Origin: Streptomyces sp. ICBB 8177
GTDB lineage: Bacteria; Actinomycetota; Actinomycetes; Streptomycetales; Streptomycetaceae
Length of the DNA: 64,000 nt
Assembly: GCF_003144095.1 (NCBI RefSeq)
Contig: NZ_NSKH01000018.1
Span: 315,955-379,954 of the forward strand
Direction of reading: 5' to 3'
Shown here: piece by piece, positions 9,033 to 18,700 of the stretch
Position numbering within the stretch: the stretch's first letter is position 1
Layout of the letters: each line of letters begins with the position of its first letter
Translations under genes and position numbers: made by a program
Notes under the pieces: model-generated
Database searches by the model: none
Seen by the model: only the letters and a program-made list of their open reading frames with translations
What the model was told of the DNA's origin: nothing

Positions 9033-9950
9033 TCAGGCCGCTACGAGATAGGAGAAGACGCTTTCCAGCGACTCGTCGGAGGGCGTGACCTCGAACAGCC
9101 GCACACCGCGCTCCCGCGCCACGCGAGGCAGCAGTTCGGTGAACCGCGCGAAGTCCACCGCCTCGACGCGCAACGCCCCCTCTTTGACGTCCAGTTCGAG
9201 GCCGCTTGTCGAGTCGTCGGCTATCAGTGCGGCCGCCAGCGCCCGGTCGTCGCTGGAGCGCACCACGTAACGGTGCGGCCGGTCGGTCATCAGCCGCCTG
9301 ATCTTCCGGAAGTCACCCGACGCCGCGTGCCGCCCAGCCACCATCACCTCGATGTGGCGGGCGAGTTGCTCGACCTCCTCCAGGATGTGCGAGGAGAACA
9401 GCACCGTGCGTCCCTCGGCGCCCATCCGCCGCAGCAACTCCATCAACTGGAGCCGCTGCCTTGGATCCATGCCGTTGAACGGCTCGTCCAGCAGCAGCAC
9501 CGACGGGTCGTGCACCAACGCGGAGGCCATCTTGACCCGCTGCCGCATGCCCTTGCTGTAGGTCTCGACGCGCCGCCCGGCGGCGTGGTCCATCTCGACC
9601 GTGGCCAGCGCCCGCCGCGTCGCCGCGCCGGGATCGGGCAGCCCGTGCAACTCGGCGTTGGCCCGCACGAACTCCTCCCCCGTGAGGAAGTCGTACATCG
9701 CCTCCCGCTCCGGCACGATCCCCAACTTCCGGTAGGCCTCCTCGTTGCGCCAGACCACTTCACCGTCGAGGGTGACCGAGCCGGTCGAGGGCGCGAGGAA
9801 CCCGGCCATCATGTTGATCAGCGTCGACTTGCCCGCGCCGTTCGGCCCGAGCAGGCCGGTGACGCCCGGCCCGATCGTCATCGTGACGTCGTTGACCGCC
9901 ACCACGTTGCCGAACCAGCGCGAGACGCCGTCGATGGAGAGCGTGGTCAT
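9033..9950 (-). CDS. ABC transporter ATP-binding protein (ABC-2 system)
   Basis: A 305-residue ATPase. Walker A is GPNGAGKST, the signature region reads YSKGMRQRVKMA, and Walker B is VLLLDEPFNGMD, followed by SSHILEEVE. The C-terminal 80 residues form the usual accessory domain of ABC-2 ATPases. The ATG overlaps the stop codon of the upstream permease by 4 bases. The open frame extends far upstream, but that part only reads across the permease in another frame. Confidence 0.93.
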   Translation of the reverse strand: MTTLSIDGVSRWFGNVVAVNDVTMTIGPGVTGLLGPNGAGKSTLINMMAGFLAPSTGSVTLDGEVVWRNEEAYRKLGIVPEREAMYDFLTGEEFVRANAELHGLPDPGAATRRALATVEMDHAAGRRVETYSKGMRQRVKMASALVHDPSVLLLDEPFNGMDPRQRLQLMELLRRMGAEGRTVLFSSHILEEVEQLARHIEVMVAGRHAASGDFRKIRRLMTDRPHRYVVRSSDDRALAAALIADDSTSGLELDVKEGALRVEAVDFARFTELLPRVARERGVRLFEVTPSDESLESVFSYLVAA

Positions 9951-10861
9951 CCCAGTCCCACCTTCCGGTAGCGGCGCATCAGCAGGGCGAACGAGCCGCC
10001 GATCAGGCCGAGCGCGACAAGCAGGTACACGATGCCCGCGCCGAGCCCGGGCGGTCCGTATCCTCCGACGGCCGCGGAGTGCGCACCGAGCCACCAGGTC
10101 TGCACCCCGTCGATCAGCGTGATCGGCGAGAACAGCCCGAGCCACCCGATGGCCCCGGTGTTGCCCCTGCTGTACGCGATCGCCTCGACGCTGGAGACCG
10201 CCCCGTACGAGATGGTCAGCACAGCGATCACCGCCGCGACACCGAACCCGCGGCGCGGGGTGGCCGCGGCCAGCACCAGACCGATACCGGCCAGCACCAG
10301 CGACAGCAGCGCCGCCGCCAGCAGCCCCTTGCCGAACCCCGCGGTCTGCGTGCCGAACGGCAGCTTCGCCAGCAACGCCCCCGCGTAGAGCAGCACCAGC
10401 GGCGCGGCCGTGAGGACGAACAACGCGGCCGCCATCGCCCCGAACTTGGCTATGACGTAGTCGACACGCTCCATCGGCCGGGAGAAGTAGAGCGGGACGG
10501 TCTTGAAGCGCAGGTCGCGCGAGACGGACTGCGGGGCCTGCGCGGCCAGGTACAGACCGATGACCGCTTGGAGGTAGATCGCGTAACGCGTGTACTCCAC
10601 CGGCAGCTTGGTCAGGTGCACGTAGACCGTCACCGCGTCGATGATCGCCGCGGGCAGGCACATCACCGCGAACAGGATCATCGGCAGCACCTTGGACCGC
10701 CCCGACCGCCCCAGGCCGTAGGCGCCGCGCAGGCTCTGCGAGAACAGGGCCCGGCGGATGGAGGCACGGCCGAGGCGCTCGCCGTCGTAGTGCCGGTATC
10801 CGATGTTGTGGATGCGCGAGTCGTCGCGGGAACCGTCCCGCAGCGCGGATTCGCTGGGCAT
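9947..10861 (-). CDS. ABC-2 type transporter permease
   Basis: A 304-residue membrane protein with about six helices; after helix 2 the loop reads RDLRFKTVPLYFSRPMERVD, typical of ABC-2 permeases. ATG 10861 follows AAGGAGG with 8 bases spacing; a GTG at 10882 gives a longer but poorer start. It lies between the two ATPase genes and could work with either. The 3' end overlaps the downstream ATPase by 4 bases. Confidence 0.88.
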   Translation of the reverse strand: MPSESALRDGSRDDSRIHNIGYRHYDGERLGRASIRRALFSQSLRGAYGLGRSGRSKVLPMILFAVMCLPAAIIDAVTVYVHLTKLPVEYTRYAIYLQAVIGLYLAAQAPQSVSRDLRFKTVPLYFSRPMERVDYVIAKFGAMAAALFVLTAAPLVLLYAGALLAKLPFGTQTAGFGKGLLAAALLSLVLAGIGLVLAAATPRRGFGVAAVIAVLTISYGAVSSVEAIAYSRGNTGAIGWLGLFSPITLIDGVQTWWLGAHSAAVGGYGPPGLGAGIVYLLVALGLIGGSFALLMRRYRKVGLG

Positions 10862-10878
10862 GAAGTGTGCCTCCTTTC

Positions 10879-11814
10879 TCACTTCTCGTCGTGGCCGGTC
10901 GGCCGGTTGTCGAAGACCTCGGCTATGCGGTGGCGGCGCTGCTCCATCCGCACCAGGCCGACGCCCAGCTCCGCCACCGCGTCCCGCACCGTGTCGTAGG
11001 TGTCCTCGTCACGGATGTCCACCAAGAGCAGCCGGCCGTCCGCCCGTGTGGTCAGCCCCGCCTCGGCGAAGGCGCTCAACGCGGCGCCGGTGCCGTCCGG
11101 GTGGCGGTCGGTGTCGGTGACCTCCACCGCGAGTGAGGCGGTGGCCTGCGTGAAGTCCCGGGTCGAGGAGGAACGCAGCAGGCTTCCGCCGTCGATGACC
11201 ACGATGTGGTCGCTCGTGCGCTCCAGCTCACCCAGCAGGTGCGAGGTGACCAGGACCGAGATCCCGAAGTCGGCGTGGACGCGCCGGATCAGGCCGAGCA
11301 TCTCGTCCCGCCCCACCGGGTCGAGGCCGTTGGTCGGCTCGTCCAGCAGCACCAGCCGAGGGTCGTGGACCAGCGCCTGGGCGAGCTTGACCCGCTGCTT
11401 CATACCGGTCGAGTAGCCGCCGATCGCGCGGTACCGCTCCTCGTACAGCCCGACGTGGCGCAGCGTGTCGGCGGTCCGCTCCCGGGCCGCGGTCGGCGCC
11501 AGCCCCGACATGCGGGCCATGTGCACGACGAACTCGGTCGCCGAGACGTCGGGCGGCAGGCAGTCGTGCTCCGGCATGTAGCCGACGTTGGCCCGGATGC
11601 GCGGGCCGTCGGTGGCCACGTCCATGCCGAGCACCGCCGCCGTGCCCTCGGTCGCGGGTGCGAGCCCCAGCAGGATCTTGATCAACGTCGACTTGCCGGC
11701 CCCGTTGGCACCCACCAGCCCCGTCACGCCCGGCTCGATGCGCATGGTCAGCCGGTCCAGGGCGGTAACCCGTGGATACCGCTTGGTCAGGCCCTCGGTC
11801 ACGATCACAGTCAC
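10879..11814 (-). CDS. ABC transporter ATP-binding protein (ABC-2 system)
   Basis: A 311-residue ATPase, first gene of the four-gene operon. Walker A GANGAGKST, signature YSTGMKQRVKLA, Walker B LVLLDEPTNGLD, switch TSHLLGELE. Three in-frame GTG codons (11814, 11808, 11802) are possible starts. I chose 11814 because TACCGT on the minus strand (11826-11821) lies exactly 6 bases upstream, the geometry of a leaderless transcript. The two ATPases differ, so the operon may encode two exporters or one asymmetric complex. Confidence 0.92.
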   Translation of the reverse strand: MTVIVTEGLTKRYPRVTALDRLTMRIEPGVTGLVGANGAGKSTLIKILLGLAPATEGTAAVLGMDVATDGPRIRANVGYMPEHDCLPPDVSATEFVVHMARMSGLAPTAARERTADTLRHVGLYEERYRAIGGYSTGMKQRVKLAQALVHDPRLVLLDEPTNGLDPVGRDEMLGLIRRVHADFGISVLVTSHLLGELERTSDHIVVIDGGSLLRSSSTRDFTQATASLAVEVTDTDRHPDGTGAALSAFAEAGLTTRADGRLLLVDIRDEDTYDTVRDAVAELGVGLVRMEQRRHRIAEVFDNRPTGHDEK

Positions 11815-11820
11815 GCTTCG

Positions 11821-11826
11821 ACGGTA
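11821..11826 (-). promoter_or_regulatory. -10 box for leaderless ABC-2 operon
   Basis: TACCGT on the minus strand, 6 bases before GTG 11814 with no ribosome-binding site between. A weak CTGACG lies about 21 bases farther upstream. Leaderless transcription is inferred. Confidence 0.5.
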
Positions 11827-11912
11827 GGTGCCGTCACCGGCACCCGTCGTCAGTCCGTGGTCGACACCGTGCCTACTCCTCAGGTCTGACAGCCCGTAGG
11901 GGGGCGGCGCCG

Positions 11913-12632
11913 TCAGCCCTGGGGTATTCGCCACATCGCCCAGGTCGTGGGACCGCCGTGCGGGATGGTGATCTCACCGGTGACGCGGAACCCGAAGCGT
12001 TCGTAGTACGGGACGTTGCGGTCCTTGCTGGACTCCAGGTAGGCGGGCGTCCCCTCGCGGTCGCAGACCTCCAGCCGGGAGCGCAGCAGGACCGCGCCGA
12101 CGCCCCGGCCCTGCGCGGCCGGTTCGGTGCCCAGCACCGCCAGGTACCAGTGCGGCTCCTCGGGGTGGGCGGCGGCCAGCGTGGCCACCGTCTCGCCCGC
12201 CACGGCCAGCCTCCGCCCGAAGAGCCTCGCGTACCCGGGCAGCGCGAGCAGCTCGCGCCAGGCCGGGTTCCTCCACTGGCCGGGCGGGTCCCACAGGGCG
12301 GCACCTTGTATCGGCGGGCGGCTTCTCTTGTTCCGGCGTGTGGCCGGCCCCTTGTCGCGGCGGGCGGAGAGGGAGTCCGCGGCGGTGCTGTGTGCCGAGA
12401 AAGCCCGCGCCCCGGCGCCGTCCACGCCCAGCCGCACGGCTCCGTGGCGCAGGTGCTGATGGCGCAGCAGCACCGAGAACAGACCCGGCAGCCTGCGCGG
12501 GCGTTCCTCGGCGTCGGGGAACATCCACGCCATCACCGGGTCGTCGTCGAAGGCGCGGGCCAGCACCGCCGCGGTCTCCCGCACGTCGGAGCGCCCGGCC
12601 GTCCTCACGTCGATTCCCGTTACCTGATTCAT
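11913..12632 (-). CDS. GNAT-family N-acetyltransferase
   Basis: A 239-residue acetyltransferase. The acetyl-CoA loop reads GRGVGAVLL, after LAVLGTEPAAQ, and the C-terminal strand has YYERFGFRVTGEI. Substrate unknown. TACCAT on the minus strand (12644-12639) lies 6 bases before ATG 12632, so the mRNA is probably leaderless. Between the N-terminal half and GAALWDPPGQW there is a strongly basic stretch of about 18 residues (RRDKGPATRRNKRSR) that looks inserted into an otherwise acidic or neutral protein. Confidence 0.85.
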   Translation of the reverse strand: MNQVTGIDVRTAGRSDVRETAAVLARAFDDDPVMAWMFPDAEERPRRLPGLFSVLLRHQHLRHGAVRLGVDGAGARAFSAHSTAADSLSARRDKGPATRRNKRSRPPIQGAALWDPPGQWRNPAWRELLALPGYARLFGRRLAVAGETVATLAAAHPEEPHWYLAVLGTEPAAQGRGVGAVLLRSRLEVCDREGTPAYLESSKDRNVPYYERFGFRVTGEITIPHGGPTTWAMWRIPQG

Positions 12633-12638
12633 ACCGCG

Positions 12639-12644
12639 ATGGTA
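12639..12644 (-). promoter_or_regulatory. -10 box for leaderless GNAT gene
   Basis: TACCAT on the minus strand, spaced 6 bases from ATG 12632, no Shine-Dalgarno between them. Confidence 0.5.
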
Positions 12645-12999
12645 GGAACGGTCCCCTCCCCGGCACCTCAACCCACGGGTGGAGGCTCGGGTGGAGATCG
12701 CGGGAGGGGGTTCACCCGCCGGGTGGAGAACGGGGCAGGGGCACCCGCCGGATGGGTCTCGACGGCGGCCCCGCCCGCGGGCCCTCTACCCTCTCCGCTC
12801 CCCACGCGGGTCCGGCCCGGGCCCCGAGCCCGGAAGCGGGCTCAGACCGGGGCCCCCGGCAGGGCCGGGCCTGGGCATGGGCCCGGCCCCGAACTCGTCC
12901 CGGGAAGCCGGTCTCAGGCCCCGGCGCCAGAGCCCGGGTCGAGGCCCAGGATTCAAGCCCAGGGCCCAGCCCGGGGGCCCTTCCCGGGGACCCGGCCCC
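12645..12999. other. Non-coding GC-rich spacer
   Basis: No convincing gene. It has several near-repeats of cgggtggagatc/cgggtggagaac and of gccccgg-type words, leading into the 17-bp tandem array. Open frames here are artefacts of the base composition. Confidence 0.5.
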
Positions 13000-13118
13000 C
13001 GCCGGAGTCCGGTCCTCGCCGGGGTGCGGTCCTCGCCGGGGTGCGGTCGTCGCCGGGGTGCGGTCGTCGCCGGGGTCCGGCCCCCGCCGGAGTCCGGCCG
13101 TCGCCGGGGTCCGGTCCT
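13000..13118. repeat. 17-bp tandem repeat, seven units
   Basis: Seven head-to-tail units of 17 bases, consensus cgccggggtscggtcst. The third and fourth units (cgccggggtgcggtcgt) are identical; the others differ at two to five places. A 17-base period is not a multiple of three, so this is not a coding repeat. It sits in the gap before the LLM oxidoreductase gene. Confidence 0.9.
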
Positions 13119-13155
13119 CCCGGGCCCGGCAGCGGCCCGCCCGAAACCACGCCCT

Positions 13156-13315
13156 GCGCGGCCACCGCGGACTCAGCCCGGCGCGGCCACCACCCGGAAC
13201 CCGCCCGGCACGTGGCTGGCCGCGCAGTTCCCCGCGCCCCTACCCCGCGCGGCCACCGCCCAGACCCAAGCCCCGCGCGGCCACCGCCCGCACCCTGGCC
13301 CGGCGCGGCCACCGC
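13156..13315. repeat. Dispersed gcgcggccacc copies and a common Streptomyces intergenic word
   Basis: The word gcgcggccacc starts at 13156, 13181, 13247, 13275 and 13303, usually followed by gc. Among these copies lies cgcgcagttccccgcgcccc (13221-13240), a sequence I recall as very frequent between genes in Streptomyces genomes. Function unknown. Confidence 0.7.
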
Positions 13316-13326
13316 GCCGTCCCCAG

Positions 13327-13332
13327 TAGAGT
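13327..13332 (+). promoter_or_regulatory. -10 box for leaderless LLM oxidoreductase gene
   Basis: TAGAGT followed by cgcccc and ATG 13339: the TAnnnT-N6-start geometry with no ribosome-binding site. Confidence 0.5.
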
Positions 13333-13338
13333 CGCCCC

Positions 13339-14235
13339 ATGCGCCTGAGCACCGTGATCCTTCCCGTCCGCCGCTGGCACGAGGGCGGCCGTGACGAGTG
13401 GACGGCGGCCGAGAGCCTGGGGTTCCACGCCGCGTACACCTACGACCACCTGTCCTGGCGCAGCTTCCGCGACAAGACGTGGTTCGGGGCGGTCCCGACG
13501 CTCACCGCCGCCGCGGCGGCCACGGAGCGCGTGCGCCTGGGCACGCTGGTCACCTCGCCCAACTTCCGCCACCCGGTCACGCTGGCCAAGGAACTCATCT
13601 CGCTGGACGACGTCTCGGGTGGCCGGGTGACGTTGGGGATCGGCGCCGGCGGCACCGGTTTCGACGCCACCGCGCTCGGTCAGGACCCCTGGTCGCCGCG
13701 CGAACGGGCCGACCGCTTCGGTGAGTTCGTGCCGCTGCTCGACCGGCTGCTGACCGAGGACGCGGTGACCCACGAGGGCACCTACTACTCCGCCGACGAG
13801 GCCCGCGGCATCCCCGGGTGCGTCCAGCGTCCGCGGCTGCCGTTCGCCGTGGCCGCCACGGGTCCGCGCGGGCTGGCGATCGCCGCTCGCCACGGGCAGG
13901 CGTGGGTGACCACGGGAGACCCGAAGATCGCGTCCACCGGCACGTCCGAGGAGTCCCTGAAGGCGATCCGCGGGCAGATCGACCGCCTCGGGAAGGCTTG
14001 CGCAGCGGCCGGCCGGGACGTCGCGGAGATGGACAAGATCATGCTCGCCGGGTTCACGCCGGACGGGGACGCCCCGATGCGTTCCCTCGACGCGTTCGTC
14101 GACTTCGCGGGCCGGCACGCCGAACTCGGCATCACCGAGATCGCCATCCACGCCCCCATCCCGGACTCCGTCTTCGCGGGCGACCGTACGGTCTTCGAAC
14201 GCATCGCCACGGAAGCCCCGGCCCAACTGGGCTGA
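13339..14235 (+). CDS. LLM-class (luciferase-like) F420/flavin oxidoreductase
   Basis: A 298-residue luciferase-like monooxygenase-family protein. Family marks are WTAAESLGFHAAYTYDHLSW, RVRLGTLVTSPNFRHP and GGRVTLGIGAGGTGFD. Actinobacterial members usually use coenzyme F420 and reduce or oxidise small molecules; cofactor and substrate cannot be read here. The start is set by the leaderless -10 box. It stands alone, after the repeat array and before a 500-bp gap. Confidence 0.87.
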   Translation: MRLSTVILPVRRWHEGGRDEWTAAESLGFHAAYTYDHLSWRSFRDKTWFGAVPTLTAAAAATERVRLGTLVTSPNFRHPVTLAKELISLDDVSGGRVTLGIGAGGTGFDATALGQDPWSPRERADRFGEFVPLLDRLLTEDAVTHEGTYYSADEARGIPGCVQRPRLPFAVAATGPRGLAIAARHGQAWVTTGDPKIASTGTSEESLKAIRGQIDRLGKACAAAGRDVAEMDKIMLAGFTPDGDAPMRSLDAFVDFAGRHAELGITEIAIHAPIPDSVFAGDRTVFERIATEAPAQLG

Positions 14236-14280
14236 GGCGGTCGTCGTCCTTCGGTACGCCCATAGGCGGTTGAGGCGAGC

Positions 14281-14310
14281 GCAGGCAGACGCAGGCAGAC
14301 GCAGGCAGAC
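14281..14310. repeat. Decamer gcaggcagac, three tandem copies
   Basis: Three exact head-to-tail copies of gcaggcagac in the non-coding gap after the LLM gene. A simple slippage repeat that could vary between strains. Confidence 0.9.
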
Positions 14311-14724
14311 GGCTGACGATCCCGTAGGTGGCGCGGTTGCCGGCGCGACAAGCCTCGGCCTTGCGTGGGCGATGGGCGCGGCCTTTCGTATGCGACGGGC
14401 TTCGACGCTTCGTGCGCGACCGGCCCCGTCCTCCTCCAGACCGGCTCGCCGCCCCGCCACCCGCCACCTGCCGACTCCTCGTACCCGCAGCCAGGCCGGC
14501 GGCCCCACCAAGCGCACCGGGCCTCTCCCGGCATCCACCGCAGCATCCCGTTCATCCACGCTTACATGGATGCCCCGACCTGCGGATCCCGTGGGCATTC
14601 AGGGCAGGCGACGTGGCGGATTGGGGCGTTCCAGAGCGTCGGGTGCCGCGGGAGCGCGAGGCACGAACCGCGTGCGGGCGCGCCTCCGCACGCCCCTTCG
14701 CCACATCCACGCGCCGGTGTGCGC

Positions 14725-14730
14725 CACTAT
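14725..14730 (+). promoter_or_regulatory. -10 box for leaderless HAD gene
   Basis: CACTAT, then 6 bases (ggagcc), then GTG 14737. Its first base differs from TAnnnT. Confidence 0.4.
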
Positions 14731-14736
14731 GGAGCC

Positions 14737-15594
14737 GTGACCTCGACCTATCGGACCCCCGCCACCCCCGAGCCGCACGCCGTGGGGCCCGCGCCCCGGC
14801 TGATCGCCACCGACCTGGACGGCACTCTGCTGCGCGACGACAAGACGGTCTCCGACCGCACCATCGCCGCGCTCGTAGCGGCCGAGGAGGCGGGCGTCGA
14901 GGTGTTCTTCGTCACCGGCCGGCCGGCCCGCTGGATGAGCGTCGTCGCCGAGCACGTCGCCGGTCACGCCACCGCCATCTGCGCGAACGGCGCGGGCGTC
15001 TACGACCTGCGCCGCAACGTACTGCTCGCCGCCTATCCGCTGGCCGAGGCCGACGCGCTCACCGTCGTCGGTACGCTGCGCGCAGCCGTTCCCGGCACGG
15101 CCTTCGCGGTCGAGCGCACGCACGGATTCCACTACGAGCCGGGTTACTCGGCGCCCTGGGCCGAACCGGACTCGATGGTCGCCCCGGTCGAGGAACTACT
15201 CGTGGCGGACCCCGCGCAGCCCCTGCTGAAGCTGCTGGCCAAACACCCTTCGGCGGATCCGGACGAGTTCCTGGCGACGGCACGGGCGGCGGCCGGTGAG
15301 CACGCGGAGTTCACCCGTTCCAGTCCGTCCGCACTGCTGGAGATCAGCGGCGTCGGCGTGAGCAAGGCGACGACGCTGGCCCGTTGCTGCGCGGAGCGCG
15401 GCATCACCGCGGCCGAGGTCGTCGCCATCGGTGACATGCCGAACGACCTGGAGATGCTCGGCTGGGCGGGCACCTCCTACGCGGTCGCCAACGCGCACCC
15501 CGACGTCCTGGCCGCCACCACCCTGCGCACGGCGGCCAACGAGGACGACGGCGTGGCCCGCGTCATCGAGTCGGTCCTCGCGGCCCGCGCGTAG
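14737..15594 (+). CDS. Cof-type HAD-superfamily hydrolase
   Basis: A 285-residue phosphatase. HAD motif I is DLDGTLL (nucleophile Asp near residue 26), motif II VTGRP, motif III lysine in the LKLLAKH region, motif IV GDMPNDLEM. A large C2-type cap lies between motifs II and III, as in Cof/YbjI proteins that dephosphorylate sugar phosphates or flavin precursors. The upstream frame is open for another 370 bases but has no family similarity. GTG 14737 fits the family N-terminus and the leaderless promoter. Convergent with cydDC. Confidence 0.88.
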   Translation: MTSTYRTPATPEPHAVGPAPRLIATDLDGTLLRDDKTVSDRTIAALVAAEEAGVEVFFVTGRPARWMSVVAEHVAGHATAICANGAGVYDLRRNVLLAAYPLAEADALTVVGTLRAAVPGTAFAVERTHGFHYEPGYSAPWAEPDSMVAPVEELLVADPAQPLLKLLAKHPSADPDEFLATARAAAGEHAEFTRSSPSALLEISGVGVSKATTLARCCAERGITAAEVVAIGDMPNDLEMLGWAGTSYAVANAHPDVLAATTLRTAANEDDGVARVIESVLAARA

Positions 15595-15707
15595 TCGTCC
15601 GGCGTCGGCAAGGCCCGGACGAGTCCCGCAGCCAGCGCAGCCCCGCACCCGCGCTGCCCCCGTAGCTCCCCCGAACGCCGGTTCGGCGGTGTCCGTACGG
15701 GTAACGC

Positions 15708-18700
15708 TCAGCCCACCGGCAACGGTTCCGCCGCCCGCTCGCGTTCCAGCAGTCGGCGGAACGGGCCGGAGACGCAGGCCAGTTCGTCGTACGTGCCGCG
15801 CTGTACGGCGCGCCCTTCGTCGAGCACCACGATCTCGTCGACCGCTCCCGGCGCCGCGAGCCCGGCCAGCCGGTGCGTGATCAGCACCGTCGTCCGGCCC
15901 TCGGTCGCCCGCAGCAGATCAGCGGTGAGGGCGTCCGCCGTGGCCAGGTCGAGGTGTTCCGCGGGCTCGTCCAGGACGAGGACGGGGAAGTCCGCGAGCA
16001 GGGCCCGGGCCAGCGCGAGCCGTTGCCGCTGGCCGCCCGACATCCGGGCACCGTGCTCACCGACGAGGGTGTCGAGGCCGTCGGGGAGCGAGTCCACCCA
16101 GTCGAGCAGGCGCGCGGAGGCGAGCACGGCGCGCAGGTCGTCGTCGGTGGCGCCGGCACGCGCCAGGCGCAGGTTCTCGCGCACCGAGCTGTCGAAGACG
16201 TGTGCGTCCTGGGCGGACAGCCCCACCAGCCGCCGTACGTCGTCCCCGTCCAGCATGGCGGCGTCCACTCCTCCCAACGTATACGTGCCGGATTCGCGGT
16301 CCACGAAGCGCAGCAGCGTCTGCGCGAGAGTCGTCTTGCCGGCACCGGACGCCCCGACCACCGCGATACGCCGGCCGGCGGTCAGCGTTAGCGACAGCCC
16401 GTCGAGCGCGGGGCCTGCCCCACCCGGGTGGCGCACCGTCAGGTCGCGGACGACCAGCGGGTACGGGGACGCGGGCGGCGCGGCCGGCGCCTCCGGCTCG
16501 CGTACGGGCACGGGGGCGTCCAGCACGTCCTGCACCCGCCCCGCCGCACGCCCGGCTCGCTGCCGGTGCTGCACCGCGAGCGGGATACCGGTGACCGCCT
16601 CGAAAGCGGCGAGCGGCAGCAGGACGACCACCGCGAGGTCCACCCCGTGCAGCCGTCCGGCCGCGACGGCTGCCACGCCCACGCAGGCGCTGCCCACGAC
16701 CGTGATCCCGGTGACCAGGCTCACCAGTCCGGCGCCCAGCGCGGTCGCGGCGGACGAACGGGCGGCCAGCCGGGTCAGCACCGCGTCGGCCCTGGCCGCC
16801 CGCGCCAGCCGCTCCGGCAGCGCACCGGCGACTGTCAACTCCGCGGTGCCGGAGAGCACGTCGACCACCTGGGTGGACAACTCGCCGCGTGAAGGGGCGA
16901 GTCCGGCCTCCGTACGACGCGAGAGCGACGAGGACAGCAGCGGCACGACGACACCCGCCGCCAGCAGTCCGGCGGCCAGCACGGCCCCCGCCGACGGCAG
17001 CATCCACGCGTCGAACCCGATCGCACCCACGCTCACCAGCACCGCGGTCGCGGCGGGCAGCAGCCAGCGCAGGAAGTAGTCCTGGAGGGAGTCGACGTCG
17101 GCGACCAGCCGGGAGAGCAGGTCGCCGCGGCGGGTGTCGCGCAGTCCGGCGGGCGCCAGGCGCTCCAACCTGCGGTAGACGGCCGCGCGCAGGTCGGCCA
17201 GGGCCCGGAAGACGGCGTCGTGGGAGATCAGGCGTTCCGCGTAACGGAAGACGGCCCGGCCGATGCCGAAGGTGCGGGTCGCCGTCGTGGCGACCAGCAG
17301 GTAGAGCACCGGGGGTTGCTGGGACGCGCGGGAGATCAGCCAGCCCGAGGTGGCCATCAGCCCGATGGCGCTGCCGAGCGCGAGCGCGCCCATCAGCAGC
17401 GCGAGCGCGAACCAGGGGCGCAGGGGGCGCGCCATCCGCCGCACGCGCCCCAACGCGCCCCGATTGACGCAGGGTTGAACATCCTGGGCGGCGGGTCGCT
17501 CCGGGTGAGCGCACGAAGAGGGCAGGCTCTCATGACCGTCCGACGCAGGCAGCTCATGGAGACCGCAAGCGGCCCGAGCGGAGACCTCCCGCCCCCGGAA
17601 GCCCTGCTCGGCCCCGCCCACGACAACGCCATGCGCCCCGCCCGCGCCGGCGCCGCTGCCCTCCCCCGAATCCATGATCGCCGCACCCGCGAAACCCGCA
17701 TCTGAGAAGCCCGCACGCGCGAAGCCCGCGTCCGCGTAGCCCCCGCAGCCCGCACCCGCGCCCGCGAAGCCCCCCTCCCCGATCCGCACGACCCGGTCCG
17801 CCACCGCCAGCAGCGCCGGCCGGTGTACGACGAGGATCACCGTGCGGCCGCGCGCCAGCCGCCGCACCGCCTCGACGACCGAGGCCTCCGTTTCCCCGTC
17901 GAGTCCCGCGGTCGGCTCGTCGAGCAGCAGCAACGGCCGGTCGGCCAGGAACGCCCGGGCCAGCGCGAGGCGTTGCCGCTGCCCCGCGGACAGGCCCGCG
18001 CCGCCTTCGCCGAGCCGGGTGTCAGTGCCCCGTGGCAGGCTGTTCACGAAGGCGAGGGCGTCCGCGTCGCGCAGGGCCTGGCGCACCTCGTCGTCGCTCG
18101 CGTCGGGCCGGGCGAGGCGGACGTTCTCCGCGACCGACCCGGCGAAGAGGTAGGGGTGCTGGGGGACCCAGGCGATCCGGGCCCGCCAGCTGTCGGGGTC
18201 GAGGGAGGTGAGATCGGTGGAGCCGATACGAATACGGCCGGAGGCGGGCCGGGCGAAGCCCAGCAGCGCGGCCAGCAGCGTTGTCTTCCCCGCGCCGGAG
18301 GGGCCGACGAGCGCGACGGTCTCGCCGGGCCGGACCTGGAGGCTGGTCTCCGGCAGGGACGCCCTCGTACGGCCCTCGTGACGTACCGTCACCCGCTCCA
18401 GGGTGATCGGGCTGGTGCGCGGGTCGGGCGCGGGCAGGGAGCCCGCGGCGGGCGGTTCGGTCTCCAGGACGGCGAAGACCTCGTCGGCCGCGGCAAGTCC
18501 CTCCGCCGCCGCGTGGTACTGCGCGCCGACCTGGCGCAGCGGAAGGTACGCCTCGGGCGCGAGCACCAGCACCAGCAGCCCGGTGGACAGGTCCAGGCTG
18601 CCGTCCACCAGCCGGAAGCCGATGCCGACCGCGACGAGGGCGACCGAGATGGTGGACAGCAGTTCCAGCGCGAAGGAGGAGAGGAAGGCGATCCGCAGGG

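Larger units (their letters stand above)
14236..14736. other. Intergenic region with decamer repeat
   Basis: A 500-bp gap between the LLM and HAD genes. It contains the triple decamer at 14281-14310 and, at the end, the HAD promoter. Open frames across it show no recognisable protein or ribosome-binding site, and no tRNA fold is visible. Confidence 0.5.

Noticed and set aside
13000..13118. CRISPR array
   Set aside because: Units are contiguous 17-mers without spacers and no cas genes are present.
15670..15687. Hairpin ccgaac-gccg-gttcgg between HAD and cydDC genes
   Set aside because: Six-bp stem without a T tract; not distinguishable from background.
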